DNA of 64,000 bases from Apostichopus japonicus (GCF_037975245.1 NC_092577.1:1296001-1360000); one strand, 5' to 3'; shown: positions 45,361 through 57,675, numbered from the stretch's first letter. Translations and numbers: made by a program. Notes: generated by a model not told the origin, from the letters alone.

Positions 45361-47047
45361 CACTGGCGGATCCAAGGGGGGCCAAGGGGGGCCATGGCCC
45401 CCCCCCAAAGGTGTGCCAAAAAGTGTTTCCGAACATCCGCTAAATCATATGATTGGAAATTAAAAAAAATCGAGAGGAATAGCAGTGGTAGACTAGTCTA
45501 AACCTTTTTGTTTTCTGGTTTAAAATTAAATGCAGAGCTCCCAACTGACCCGCAATTCGCGGGAATTAGACCCGCATTCTAACACCCAAACCCGCTGACC
45601 CGCACAAGCGTCCGAAAAAACCGCATTGTAATTGTCAAGTATACATAAAAAATGTGCATCAAATTTTGACTTAGCAACCATCATTTCTTTAGCATTTAGC
45701 ATAATAGAGTATAAAACCTCCTTTACAGCATCATTTGAACCTCAAAATAGCCTATAATTCTTTTCATTGGGGCGAGCAGCGAACATTTTCATGCCACGGG
45801 AAAGAATGAATTATCACCTACTATTCAATTTATTGATTTTACACACAAAAAATGCATATTTCTCAGAAAATTTTGGGTGACAAAAGCCTTTCTAAGTGCC
45901 ACCATTTTACATGTAGGCATCACCGGGATTCCAGCCCCCCAATGAAAAAGTTGAGGGGGCAAATGCATGACAAGCCCCCCCCCCCAATATTTACCAAGGC
46001 TCCGAAACGTGCATCTGCCCATTTTTCAATGAATACTTGTCGATCTGTCCGATGCACACGTATACTATATAGGTGTAATAATTGTAGTAATTGCTGGGGG
46101 ACCCTCGGCCCGTCCCCTGGCTATAAACCACATTGTCACCCCAACCGCGTCTTCACGCCCCGTAAAAAGTGGAAGCAGTGAGTGTGAGTACCGGTAAGCG
46201 TAACACAACTTCGTCTTAGGCCAATGACTTGCCTCATTTCAGCCAGTTCTCCAACATACCCTTACTTAGTGTCGGAGCGTCCATATATACAGTCAGGGGC
46301 GGATGCCCCCCCCCCCCCTGACGGACTCAAATGGACTGCTGGCGCCCTTTTCAGCTTTTCACTACTTTTTATTTATTCGCGATTATTGACTATTTTATTG
46401 CGCTCTCATATACTTATTGACATTTGTCATATTCTGTTGGTGTAATTTTCCGACAAAATGGCGACGACACCTATTTATTCTCCGTTCATCTGCAAATTAG
46501 CAAGGCCCGGAAAGGGTCATTTCCTGCAATCTAGGGAGTATCTTTACTCAAAAATTTTCTGTACGTTCCGCGCCAACCTGTGGTGGCGCTCCGCTTAGAT
46601 AGTGTCGAAAGCGCCCCACTGCCCTTATTACACTCAAAAACGTCTTTACGAGTACACTACGAGTAAGAGCTACTCTATCGAATATACAAATTACACTGTT
46701 TTACAGACTTTTACGTGCAATCTGAGAAATTGCAGGCTTGAGACCCATATTTTAGGGCTAGGTATTCTCAGCATAAAACACTCGGGAAGTGCCGTTTCCG
46801 GCCATCTGGGGTTTGAAAAAACCCAAAATTTTCTTGTACGCTCCGCGCCAACCGATGGTCGCGCTCCGCTTAGTCTCCACACCTTAGCCCCCCAATAATT
46901 TTTCCGTTCCGCCGGGCCTGTCTGAGGGCATTCAGCAATAGAAAATTTTCAAAAGGGGAGGGGAACCCCCTCCCCTTAGACCCCTCCCCCATATCACTCT
47001 AATGCCACTTTGGCCCCTCCCAAACAAAGGCCCTGGATCCGCCAGTG
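45361..47047. mobile_element. hAT element, 1687 bp, TIR CACTGGCGGATCCA, 8-bp TSD ATAGAAAC
   Basis: The inverted ends are CACTGGCGGATCCAAGGG and CCCTGGATCCGCCAGTG. ATAGAAAC flanks it exactly at 45353-45360 and 47048-47055. The interior has many C/G homopolymers and no transposase domain. Segments at about 45920-46020 and 46600-46915 are reverse complements of parts of the MITE at 56215-56681, with about 580 bp of different sequence between them. It is therefore a composite or longer relative. It lies in the proposed first intron of the Cys-rich protein gene. Confidence 0.92.
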
Positions 47048-47539
47048 ATAGAAACCATACATAATACAATGTAAATGAACAATAAATGGTCACGTGAGAC
47101 TTTCAAATTATGTAAATTGTAAAAAGTAACTAAAAAATGGCATAACTTTAAGAAAACTTTGTACTTGTCTTTCAAAACTACTTCTCAGTTGTTTTCATTT
47201 TTTACAATACTTAGTAGTACATTCCACTGTTTCGCTGCAATGTAGGAAAATCATTTCTTGTGGAATTCAATTTTTTTCTTTACAACTTTCAGAAAGAGCC
47301 CAGACGACTTAGTTAACCGTATTTCAGTATATAAAGATCAAGTTTGTCTTAAATTGTTCGAATTGTTCGTAAGTCCGTGCAAGTTCAAACTTGGTTGGTA
47401 GGTGCCTGACCATGTAACATTGTGCCTGTGTGATGGGCAATAACGTAATAGGTCTAATGTCAGAGGTCAAATGTCTGAAGAAGTCTGCCCAGAAATGTTC
47501 TCTTCCTGTTCTAGATTTGTCTGTCCAAGAATTGTTTTG

Positions 47540-47540
47540 G

Positions 47541-47622
<82 letters not shown>

Positions 47623-47623
47623 A

Positions 47624-47671
<48 letters not shown>

Positions 47672-47724
47672 TTATAAATATATATATATATATATACACA
47701 CATATATATATATATATATATATA
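47540..47724. repeat. (TA)n microsatellite
   Basis: About 185 bp of TA with rare TG or AA interruptions, ending where the left arm of the inverted repeat starts; a second TA run follows the right arm at 48500-48547. Confidence 0.95.
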
Positions 47725-48459
47725 TGAAAATCGTAATGAGTTGGAAAATCAAGAACAGTGAAAAAACTTTCAGCCTCCACCGGGATTCGAACCACGGGCC
47801 TCCCGCTCTGTACGCGGACACCCTAACCACTAGGCTATGGACGCTGATTGTATGTCCAGAGGTTCGAAACCGGTAAGGAAGATCGTAATTCCACTGTAGG
47901 CGTTTGTCACCTATATCGAACAATACTAGTTCTGTTTTTGGTGACATATTTTGCCCTACTCTAGAGATCAAACATGATGCTATCCAACTCGAAAATCATT
48001 TGTGATTCCTAAAGCCGGATCTCGAAAGAGATACTTTGAACAGACTTTATGACTTTCTTGATTTTCCAACTCATTACGATTTTCATTTATATATATTCAT
48101 TTGCCTTTGTCGTTTACCTCCATTGCATTCACATAAAGTCTGTTCAAAGTATCTCTTTCGAGATCCGGCTTTAGGAATCACAAATGATTTTCGAGTTGGA
48201 TAGCATCATGTTTGATCTCTAGAGTAGGGCAAAATATGTCACCAAAAACAGAACTAGTATTGTTCGATATAGGTGACAAACGCCTACAGTGGAATTACGA
48301 TCTTCCTTACCGGTTTCGAACCTCTGGACATACAATCAGCGTCCATAGCCTAGTGGTTAGGGTGTCCGCGTACAGAGCGGGAGGCCCGTGGTTCGAATCC
48401 CGGTGGAGGCTGAAAGTTTTTTCACTGTTCTTGATTTTCCAACTCATTACGATTTTCAT
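47724..48459. repeat. perfect 328-bp inverted repeat with 80-bp loop, each arm carrying a tRNA-like head
   Basis: Arms 47724-48051 (minus) and 48132-48459 (plus) appear identical base for base in reverse complement. Within each arm is a tRNA-like segment (plus-strand copy 48339-48410). It has an A box TAGCCTAGTGGTTA, a B box GTGGTTCGAATCCC and acceptor-type ends pairing at 6 of 7 positions. The 3' tail (TTGATTTTCCAACTC... CCTCCATTGCA) occurs in the loop and again after the right arm. I read it as two SINE copies inserted or duplicated tail to tail between TA repeats. Confidence 0.9.
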
Positions 48460-48496
48460 TTATATATATTCATTTGCCTTTGTCGTTTACCTCCAT

Positions 48497-48563
<67 letters not shown>

Positions 48564-48599
48564 ATTGGTAGTAAAGTTATTCATTGTCTTATGTTAATT

Positions 48600-49150
48600 G
48601 GATAATAGGTTTGATTGATGATTGATTGATTGATTATCAGTTATCCCAACAACACAATATTATTCTATAAGTTTATTTCGATTCATAATGACCTAATCAC
48701 TGCATCAGAAGCACCCAATGGATATGCTCAGTGAAGTGAAGTGCTGTGTTATACAGCTGTAGTTTCGTACATGTATTCGTTCTCGACATGTATTTATGTT
48801 AAATACCACTTATGTTTTCTAAGGACCTTGACAAAAATTAAAAATGATAAAGTATGCCACGCCGGGTAGCCCTACCTGTACATATATGCCCATTGGGTGA
48901 TTATGTTAATATGAGATATTCTCATTAGGGAAAAGTACGACATTCCAAAAGGAGGAAAAAGTCTTGCACTTTCTGTTCAGAAAAGATCTTTTGGAGAAAG
49001 TAACTCCCAGAAATCCATAAACCTCAATATAGAAATAAAAGCTTCGAGTGCTTAATCAAATATTCACCCACTCCCCTGCCTCCTTAACCGAACCCCAAAT
49101 GGTTGTCCATTGTTCATTCATTATGTAATCTATATATTTTACCTTCAGAA
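48600..49150. other. intron/spacer before the Cys-rich protein gene
   Basis: No exon or repeat family recognised beyond short GATT repeats at 48611-48640. It ends at the acceptor CCTTCAG. Confidence 0.45.
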
Positions 49151-49153
49151 AAT

Positions 49154-50521
49154 ATGAAATTCCTAACAACTTCCGTGTGCGTTGTGGTCATCGTTGTGTT
49201 ACTGACCTGTCCAGGTAAGATGAAAACAACGGGTTCTTTTTACAAAAGACTTATACTGTTGTAACTAAATGCATCCTCATATCCCCACCCACCCCCTCCC
49301 CACCCCCTCCACACCCCTCCTCACCAATGTACCATATCAGATCAATTTTAACCGACCCATACTGGGTTTTGGAAGTCATCTATATATGCCAGCTTAAATC
49401 GAATTCCCATTGACTTGTAAATCAAGGTTGCGAACCGCATGTCCATGAACTTCGATATATGAAAACAATCCCGGGAATCTTAGTTTTTAATAAATTAATG
49501 AGAAAATAACATGTCGAACGAAACCGTTAGATGTCGTTTTAAAATGAAAAGATATAAGTTTAATTTGAAAGTTTTTGTATTTGGTATATACCGAAATATA
49601 GATTCTCAAATGAACTACTGAGTCAATTAATGTGACAAAATGATGCATCTAATAAACTTTAGACAGATGGATTTTTTTTTTTGGGGGGGGGTCGGGTGGC
49701 ACGGGTTGTATAGCCAGCATGCTTGCGCATGCTGTCAATTTTACTTCTAAACCCTGTACCAATACATCCAATCGGAACAAAATAATGATGGCTTACCAAA
49801 GCTTCCTTATTAATAACGGTGCGCAGAATGTTATTGTATTCGAAATTTCATCGTAAATATTCTAAAAACAATACAAAGTCATTAATTCTTCACACATGTT
49901 CGTTCTGAGCAAACGCGGATCCAGTAGGAATGTGTGAGTGGCGGGGTGTGGGGGTGGGGTATGCCTCAATATGCCTCAGGATGCACCAGTTCAAGTCTAT
50001 TTGGAGGTGAGGTGGGGGTTGGGGGGATGCTAACCCTCCTACACGGGAATCGGCTTCAAATAACCCCCGGGTCACCCCTCCTTTCTAAAATCCCGTATCC
50101 GTCACCGAGTAGTTATGTATAATCACAAGATACTTTTTAAACTCTATTGTTTATACATTTGAAATAATTGTGCGTGATTTAAAACTAAGGTACCCTCTCG
50201 TGCAGAATGGAATACTAGGAGGGGAGGGCAGGGCAGGGCAGGGGGAGGGAGGGACATGCCCTATAACAAAAGTGACTCAAGTGAACGCATATTTTGTCTA
50301 TTTCACACACAGAAACTTCTGCTCGGTGTCCACGAGGTTTTAGTAACAAACTGGAAAAATGTTTCCGATGTCGATGTAGAAACGCACCGATATTGACATG
50401 TCGCGATCTGCCGGCATTTTGTAATGGAAACATGCACGAGTCACTGTGGAATCATTGTAATGATATGGTACACGAAGACGTGGAAACAGGGATTAGGAAT
50501 CGAATCGGCTGTACAACTTAA
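49154..50521 (+). CDS. small secreted 8-cysteine protein, 89 aa, family not recognised
   Basis: Coding exons are 49154-49214 and 50313-50521, joined in phase 1 (CCAG|gtaaga ... acacag|AAAC). The stop TAA is at 50519-50521. Residues 1-20 form a clear signal peptide (MKFLTTSVCVVVIVVLLTCP). The mature part starts near ETSARC and has eight cysteines with spacing C-10-C-2-C-1-C-7-C-6-C-11-C-17-C, ending two residues after the last. An even number of cysteines in a short secreted chain points to four disulphides. The mature chain is rich in Arg and Asn, with an acidic patch (HEDVE). Possible roles are a peptide hormone, defence peptide or pheromone-like signal; I cannot choose. A TATA box and 5' UTR exon near 44 kb may belong to this gene. 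Confidence 0.75.
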
Positions 50522-50529
50522 TAAAGGAA

Positions 50530-52160
50530 CACGTCAAATCATTTTAAAACTCTTTAATTAATAAGTATATTTAAACATGGTTTACATCAACCTTTAGCTG
50601 GTTTACATGGTACATGGAATGAAACGCACAAGGGCGTCTAAAAGGTCGAAAAACGATACTAATGTGTACTGCGGTACACACCTACGATTTCATATTGCGC
50701 CGTAAGGGCTAGATTCATTACTGCCATACTTCATACACATCCAAACGCCAAGAGTATGCTCTCTCGTCTGCAATCGCATGGCTTGGTCGTTCGTTTCGTG
50801 GAACTGCTTTGCAGTATTTCTAAAATGGCGACCCAAAATTCTTTGTTTTTCGTACTACAGATAAGGCACCGTATAAGAGTAGAATGAACAAGAAATCGGC
50901 CACAATTTTAATTGCTAGTTCCGGGGATTTTTAACGTCAGTGTCGTGTGTTTCTAACAACGTATAGAGAGGTATGAACGAATGGATGGAGAATCCACCGA
51001 TTTATTCCAATTAATTTGCAGTTACGATGGACCCGATATTTTTATTCATAACAAATATTCCTAATACGGCAAAATGTTTACCAGGAGGCTTCGTTTTCAG
51101 TAGGGAGTCAAGTATCGAGCGCCTTCGGCGTTATAACATTTTTCTGGAGCGCCACAGACACACACGTGTGAGCGTACAAGCGCGCTAACTCAAAAACAAA
51201 AAAGAGTGACAAATTTCGTATATCAAAATATTGTGCAAGAGGTACACTTACTATGAAACCCTTTTTATAATATACATCAGAACCTGTGAAGTACTATGGG
51301 TGGGGGAGGGGAGGGGGGAGGACCTATAGGTATGGTTCGGATACAGTGTGGGTGCATCATGTGGGTGGAGGGTGTTAAGAGGAGAGATTGATAGCAGTGC
51401 GGGGACAGTAGTCTGTCAACAAGTAACTGGTAATTGGTCATTTATGTTGTCTTGTTTTTGTTTGGTTCATTTACTGTACACAGATCTCGTTCGTAATGTA
51501 ATGTGTTGGGGCCCCATTTTGATAAAACGTTGTGCTTTGATATGTACCGTTCATATATTATTTAAGTCCTTTCTATCTGACACATTAAAATGACCGATGA
51601 TGAACCATTTTTTTGAACTTCTTCAATAAAATTGTACGAAATAAAGAAGCTTATGTGTCCTGATTGATTTTCTATCGGTGCGCATGACGCGTAACGTCTC
51701 TCCACTGACCATTGACGGAAATAGTTCGTTACCAACGTAAATAGTTTCTTCAATGAACGGTTTCTTATTGACACAAACAGCGCATGCTCAAAGGGAAGTC
51801 CTAGGTGAGAGTTTAAAACTACAAACTTTTAGAACCTACAATGTAGGCGGTTAAACATTGAACCTTCGAGTCATGAATAATTCATGAGGGTAAGTGATTT
51901 ATAGACCAGAAGAATATATTATGTCTTTGACGATATGAAGACGACTGGGGAAGTCATCATGAACAGAAGAACACGTGCTCAGCTCATGCATTTTGAGTTA
52001 GGTTCGTGGTGTGTTGACATGGCCCCCTCCCCCTTCCCTTTAGCCAAGCCACTGATTAAAACTATCTTTGTGTGATCTGTTGAAATTGTTGATAAAAAAC
52101 AAAACAATAATCCATAGGTGAGTTAACTTGTCGATCGCTGAAGTTACGCAAACTTTTGCT
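50530..52160. other. intergenic, no feature recognised
   Basis: No exons, tRNAs or repeat families seen. A G-rich tract lies at 51298-51322. Frames of 70-81 codons at 51348-51774 lack any domain. Confidence 0.45.
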
Positions 52161-52168
52161 TTGTTTGT

Positions 52169-52425
52169 TTATGTATGTATTTGTATGTATGTATTTTAGA
52201 TCCTCCTGCAAGCAGGAACTCGCGAAGAAGCCTCATTGGCTTATCAAAGCCGCAAGCTGACCGAAGTCAGTCTCTTACATTCATATTTCACGTCCATGAT
52301 TATGAATTGTTAATTGTCAACAACTCTTTAACTGGACGACATACATTAATCTGGGAGTGACTCGAACCGGGACCTTATGATTGAACGGAACCAGCGTTAA
52401 CCACTGAGCTAACACTCCTTACACT
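52169..52425 (-). mobile_element. tRNA-derived SINE, copy 2, full-length head
   Basis: On the minus strand it starts GGAGTGTTAGCTCAGTGGTTA and has CCCGGTTCGAGTCACTCCC as B box and acceptor arm, a cloverleaf-like arrangement. The body (GACTGACTTCGGTCAGCTTG, GCTTCTTCGCGAG) matches copy 1 at 28862-29090. The tail is an ATACAT repeat. A further piece of this 3' end (TTCCTGCTTGCGGGA plus ATAC repeats) lies at 53995-54050. Confidence 0.85.
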
Positions 52426-52579
52426 CCTTTATTTATTTATTTTATCACAAAAAAATTACAATGTGAAAGGAAGTCTTCTATAAAGCCTGAATTGACTTTA
52501 CAAAGTAAAAGACTCCCTGATAAAGAAGAAAAATAACCAAACTTTAACCAAACTATCAGGACACTTTAATGATGCGTGT

Positions 52580-54540
52580 CCCTTTTCTTAGATGGTGTGA
52601 AGACTCGCGCAGAAAGAAACGTCTTATGTAGGTAATCTGACCTAGTTTCGAATGAGGTGTAACAGAAGTGTTAGACACCACCATCGATCCCAGAAAATAC
52701 ACACACAACTTGCTACCGTCGGTAATTAGACACTAGTGTACAGTCAATACATATATGAATATTCTTCACATGGTTGATTAATTATTTTTGTTGTCCTCTA
52801 ATGTACTATAACATGTAATATTATATGTTTTTAACTTATAGCTAAAGACGCATAAAACGTGTATTGTTTGTCTCTAATGCTTGGATGATGTATGCATGTG
52901 CCGAAAACACTCACTGTCTAGCTGTCGATCGTTGCTCGAAGAAAATAATACGTGTGCCCTGCTTGGATGATGTATACACGTGCCGCAAACACTGCCTAGC
53001 TGTCGATCGTTGCTCGTAGAAAATAGTACGTGTGCTGCTTGATGATATATACACGTGCCGAAAACACTCACTGCCTGTAGCTGTCGATCGCTGCTCGTAT
53101 TCTCTGATGGAATAATCTATTACAATTGTGTAACTATATTAATATAATTCTCTGCAAGATCGTGGATTTTCCGTGATTTTTTAGTTTTGTCACAGTCTGT
53201 ACCATGCAACGTGTTGGACGTTTTCGCCGAATACGTATTCATACAAATACAGTTAACACCTAATCCTTTGCCCACACTTTCAATCATTAAAGGGTGTGAA
53301 GACTCGCGCACAAAGAAACGTCTCATGCCAGTAATCTGACCTAGTTTCGAAGAGGTGCAACATAAGTGTTAGACACCACCATCGATCCCAGATAATACAC
53401 ACACAGCTTGCTACCGTCGGTAATTGGACACTCAAGTGTACAGTCAATGCATACAGCTACGGTCAATACCTGCAACACAGTGTACATAGCAGCGATGGAC
53501 ATCTCAGGTCTAGATAAAAGATAACAAGGTAAATATTGAGAAAAGCTTATGACATCACATACAACCTACTGTGATCCACCTGCTTGGAGACGTTGAAAGT
53601 TTAGCCAGTCAAAGCACGTTCCATTTAATCAACTAAATCTCTGGTGAGGGACAACAATTGAGAAAAGCTTATGACATCACATACAACCTAATGTGATCCA
53701 CCTGCTTGGAGACATTGAAAGTTTAGCCAGTCAAAGCAAGTGCCATTCAATCAACTAAATCTCAGGTGAGGGACAAATATTGAGAAAAGCTTATAACATC
53801 ACATACAACCTACTGCGATCCACCTGCTTGGAGACGCTGAAAGTTCTTAGAGGGTGTGAAGACTCGCGCAGAAAGAAACGTCTTATGTAGGTAATCTGAC
53901 CTAGTTTCGAATGAGGTGTAACAGAAGTGTTAGACACCACCATCGATCCCAGAAAATACACACACAACTTGCTACCGTCGGTAATTAGACATTAGTTCCT
54001 GCTTGCGGGAAGATCACATATACATACATACATACATACATACATTAGTGTATACAGTCAATGCATATATGAATATTCTTCACATGGTTGATTAATTATT
54101 TTTGTTGTCCTCTAATGTACTATAACATGTAATATTATATGTTTTTAACTTATAGCTAAAGACGCATAAAACGTGTATTGTTTGTCTCTAATGCTTGGAT
54201 GATGTATGCATGTGCCGAAAACACTCACTGTCTTGCTGTCGATTGTTGCTCGAAGAAAATAATACGTGTGCCCAATTGAGAAAAGCTTATGACATCACAT
54301 ACAACCTAATGTGATCCACCTGCTTGGAGACGTTGAAAGTTTAGCCAGTCAAAGCAGGTTCAGTTTAATCAACTGAATCTCAGATGAGGGACAAATATTG
54401 AGAAAAGCTTATGACATCACATACAAACTACTGTGATCCACCTGCTTGGAGGCATTGAAAGTTTAGCCAGTCAAAATAGGTTCCATTCAATCAAATAAAC
54501 CTCATCCGAGGGACAAATATTGAGAAAAGGAAGTTTCGAT
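52580..54540. repeat. nested duplication block of the GTGTGAAGACTCGCGC repeat family
   Basis: Three copies of a ~165-bp unit starting GGTGTGAAGACTCGCGC lie at about 52593, 53290 and 53851. Three copies of a ~80-bp unit with GATGATGTATGCATGTGCCG lie at 52880-53100. About five copies of a ~120-bp unit with GAGAAAAGCTTATGACATCA lie at 53536-53840 and 54274-54520. The stretch 52765-52960 is duplicated at 54060-54275. A further family copy starts at 60259. Confidence 0.9.
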
Positions 54541-54549
54541 TGCCATTGT

Positions 54550-56200
54550 GGATGTTTTAGTTACATGGTTTGCCACGAGAACATTCTTTAAGCTACAAGA
54601 AATATTACAGTCTATCCAAGATAATCATGTAAAGTTTTTTTTCTTACTTGCCACCAGATTTCTTGTTTTTGCAACATATGAAAGATCCGCCAGAGATATA
54701 TTGTGCAATTACGTGACTTTTTCATTCCAGCGCTATTGGTAATCCGAGACTTTGTTTACGTTAAGAGAAGACGTAACCCAACCTTCATCTTTTATTTATA
54801 TGTCATAGATCTTTATGAAGAACCCCCCCCCCCTCAACACCCCAACGGCTGCGGGAACTCTTGTTCTGATTGGGAGATATCCTAGTTCAAAGGTCATTTC
54901 CGAGAGCTGCTTTTTTGTTATTCTGTGACGTGATAGTGCCGCTAGGTTCTGACGTTTTCAGGGTCAAGGTCATGTTAGGAAGTTCAATATGAGTGAAAGA
55001 GCATTTACAACAACAAAAAACCCATCTTGATTACAGAAGATAAACATTGTAATAATACAATAAGAAAAAGAAGAAAAAAACAATAAAAAAAGTTGAAGCG
55101 AAATTGGCTCGATGTCATATTTAGATGTGATCTAGGTTTTATTCTTGTGTGTGATATCTCCGAAATGGAATAACACTTTTCTTAGCTCTTTGCGTAAGTT
55201 GTGCATGAGTGTTATCTCTATTAGGCTTTGACTAATGTAAGGTGGAGTTGTGTCTAATGAAAGCCTGATAGTCGCACTTTCGAAGATATAAAGTTAACTG
55301 AATCTATCCCTCTTTCAACGTAAATATAGCTGTAACTGACAATGCTGGAGTGTCATATATATATACACAACAGACTATGTATGTACATGCAAGTAGACAG
55401 CCAACCTTTACTGGAGCACAAGCGGGTACGGTAGGTTTCGAGCATCAACAAGTCCTTCTAAGCTTATCAAACGGTGTCATTTCCACGAGAAACATATCAG
55501 TGAATAACAACAAGAATTATTCAGCTTAAACAGAGCCAACTTACCCGATTCTTAGGCTTTACTGGTTTTAACTGATAAAGCCGTAGAAACCAGATGGCCA
55601 AGTTCAGAATAGTGAGTGGAGAATGGCAATACACTGGGATTTTGAGTAGCTACAGCTATTTTTTCTTTTTGACGAGGGTATGTGGGGGGGGGGGGGCGAG
55701 GGGGTTAGAATTCATCTCAATTCTTTTATTCAGTCCTAATGGTTTGTCAATTGTGAAATCAATGAGTTTTCCCGATTATCTAGAATACACTTGATACATG
55801 CAGTGGTTATATTGTAAAGCCTGATATATAACATTCAAATACTAAAAGAGAAGTCACCTAATCTGAGACTATCAGTTTTGAATGAAAACAGGGTATGATA
55901 ATACTTTTACTTTCCATATCGTGTTAGTTATTTTACAAACAAGATAATTGAGACTTGTGTGTCCTTAATTTTGAAGTGATCTTTCCCATTAAGGCCTCTT
56001 ATAGCCCCAACTCCCTAAAGTATACTGTCCTAATGTCATCTTCACAGTTGGTTCCAATACACTGAAATTATGTGGAAGATTGTTCTCTGATGTGTCTTGT
56101 TATATCGAGTCTCAAAAGCTGCCGTTCATTGGCCTAATTAATTGGTATTCTACTTCAACATGGATTCCTAACTCTAATCGTTGTGCAATTTTAATGAAGC
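54550..56200. other. intergenic, no gene recognised
   Basis: AT-rich, with a C-run at 54823-54832 and a G-run at 55684-55697. Frames of 60-66 codons have no support. Confidence 0.45.
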
Positions 56201-56214
56201 GACGTGAACATCAG

Positions 56215-56681
56215 CAGGCGCGGCGGAACGGAAAAATTATTGGGGGGGGGGGGGCTAATGTGTGGAGACTATCTAAGCGGAGCGCCACCATCGGTTGGCG
56301 CGGAGCGTACAAGAAAATTTTGGGTTTTTCAAACCCCCAGATGGCCGGAAACGGCACTTCCCGAGTGTTTTATGCTGCGAATACCTAGCCCTAAAATATG
56401 GGTCTCAAGCCTGCAATTTCTCAGATTGCACGTAAAAATCTGTAAAAACATTGTAATTTGTATATTCGATGGTGTTTTAAGAGAGTAGCTATTACTCGTA
56501 GTGTACTCGCAAAGACGTTTTTGAGTGTAGTAAATTACTACTTGCAATTAAATGCAATACGGGCAGATGCACGTTTCGGAGCCTTGGTAAATATTGTGGG
56601 GCTTATCATGCATTTGCCCCTCAACTTTTTCATTGGGGGGCTGAGCCCCCCCAAGCCCCCCCCCCGGTTCCGCCGCCACTG
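56215..56681. mobile_element. hAT MITE, 467 bp, 8-bp TSD AACATCAG
   Basis: The ends CAGGCGCGGCGGAAC and GGTTCCGCCGCCACTG are imperfect inverted repeats. AACATCAG flanks it exactly at 56207-56214 and 56682-56689. The interior is the reverse complement of segments in the larger hAT element at 45361-47047. The 94- and 102-codon frames inside mirror those in that element and show no transposase motif. Confidence 0.92.
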
Positions 56682-56846
56682 AACATCAGTACCTGACCAA
56701 AGGTATTCTATAGCATACCTTGCTACTGAGTTTATGTAACGTTTGTTAGTGAGAATTTATGCAATGAAACTAAACCACGCATCTGTCAGTGTGGTACAAC
56801 ATCTTAACATTGTAAAATCTACTTGTTCAAAATGAATATATCCAAG

Positions 56847-57136
56847 TATTCTGAGTGGTATTTGCAGATGTGTTTCTAGTATTCTGAGTCATATTTGCAC
56901 ACGTTACTCTAGTATTCTGAGTCGTAATTGCAGACGTTACTCTAGTATTCTGAGTCGTAATTGCAGACGTTACTCTAGTGTTCTGAGTCGTAATTGCAGA
57001 CGTTACTCTAGTATTCTGAGTCATATTTGCACACGTTACTCTAGTATTCTGAGTCGTAATTGCAGACGTTACTCTAGTATTCTGAGTCGTAATTGCAGAC
57101 GTTACTCTAGTATTCTGAGTCGCATTTGAGGATGTG
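56847..57136. repeat. 33-bp tandem array, about 9 copies
   Basis: The unit is built from TAGTATTCTGAGTCGTAATT and GCAGACGTTACTC, with variants GTATTTGCAGATGTG and CATATTTGCACACG. The 33-bp period gives an open minus-strand frame that is not a gene. Confidence 0.95.
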
Positions 57137-57633
57137 TCTCTTCTAACCTATCTACATTGATAAAATATGAGAACTTCAAAAAAAAAACCTTTTCATTTTG
57201 ATGTGTTTACCATTTCCATATGCTCCACTTATTGTAAGACTCTAATGGATAGCTGTGTGTTCCGTATTCCTTCGTCATATTGTATTACTGAGGATGTGGC
57301 AGTACATTTGTCACATGGAAACCAACATAGAGAAGAATTTTTAATTAAATATCTCTAATCCCTTTACCTACATATTTCTCGGGCGCTAATAAAAAAATAT
57401 ATATAAAAAACATCGCTAAGCTAGTCATTCTAATAAAAAGCTGATATTTAAAATGTAAAATTGTCAGATTCAAAGCACCAGGGGTGCACTCTGTACAATC
57501 ATAACACTTGGGTAATACGCCCTCGGTGACAGTTATACAAAGCCAATTTATACGCAGAACACATCAGTGGAATCACTGTGATCGAGTTGTACGGACTTCG
57601 GTTCGTGACACAAGATCCGGGTTTGATTTATAC

Positions 57634-57675
57634 CTTTGCCTGATGAGTCCCAAATGGACGAAACCGGTCGTGAAG
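57634..57675 (+). ncRNA. type I hammerhead ribozyme, complete catalytic core
   Basis: The core CUGAUGA is at 57640-57646. Stem II is GUCC (57647-57650), loop CAAAU, GGAC (57656-57659). GAAA follows at 57660-57663, then CCGGUC (57664-57669). Stem III is the self-complementary ACCGGU with no loop, so it is expected to work best as a dimer. Stem I pairs 57634-57639 (CUUUGC) with 57670-57675 (GUGAAG), six pairs including two wobbles. Predicted cleavage lies after the GUC, between 57669 and 57670. All invariant residues are present. Confidence 0.88.

Noticed and set aside
46602-46898. 98-codon frame, similar to one near 56204-56488
   Set aside because: Similarity is due to shared hAT element sequence; both are broken relative to each other and show no transposase motif.
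48339-48410. Functional tRNA gene
   Set aside because: A and B boxes are good, but one acceptor pair and one T-stem pair are mismatched, and it is embedded identically in two arms of a SINE-like inverted repeat.
52630-52690. ATTCGAAAC in the GTGTGAAGACTCGCGC repeats as another hammerhead (minus strand)
   Set aside because: No CUGANGA core or stem II upstream of the GAAA; chance match.
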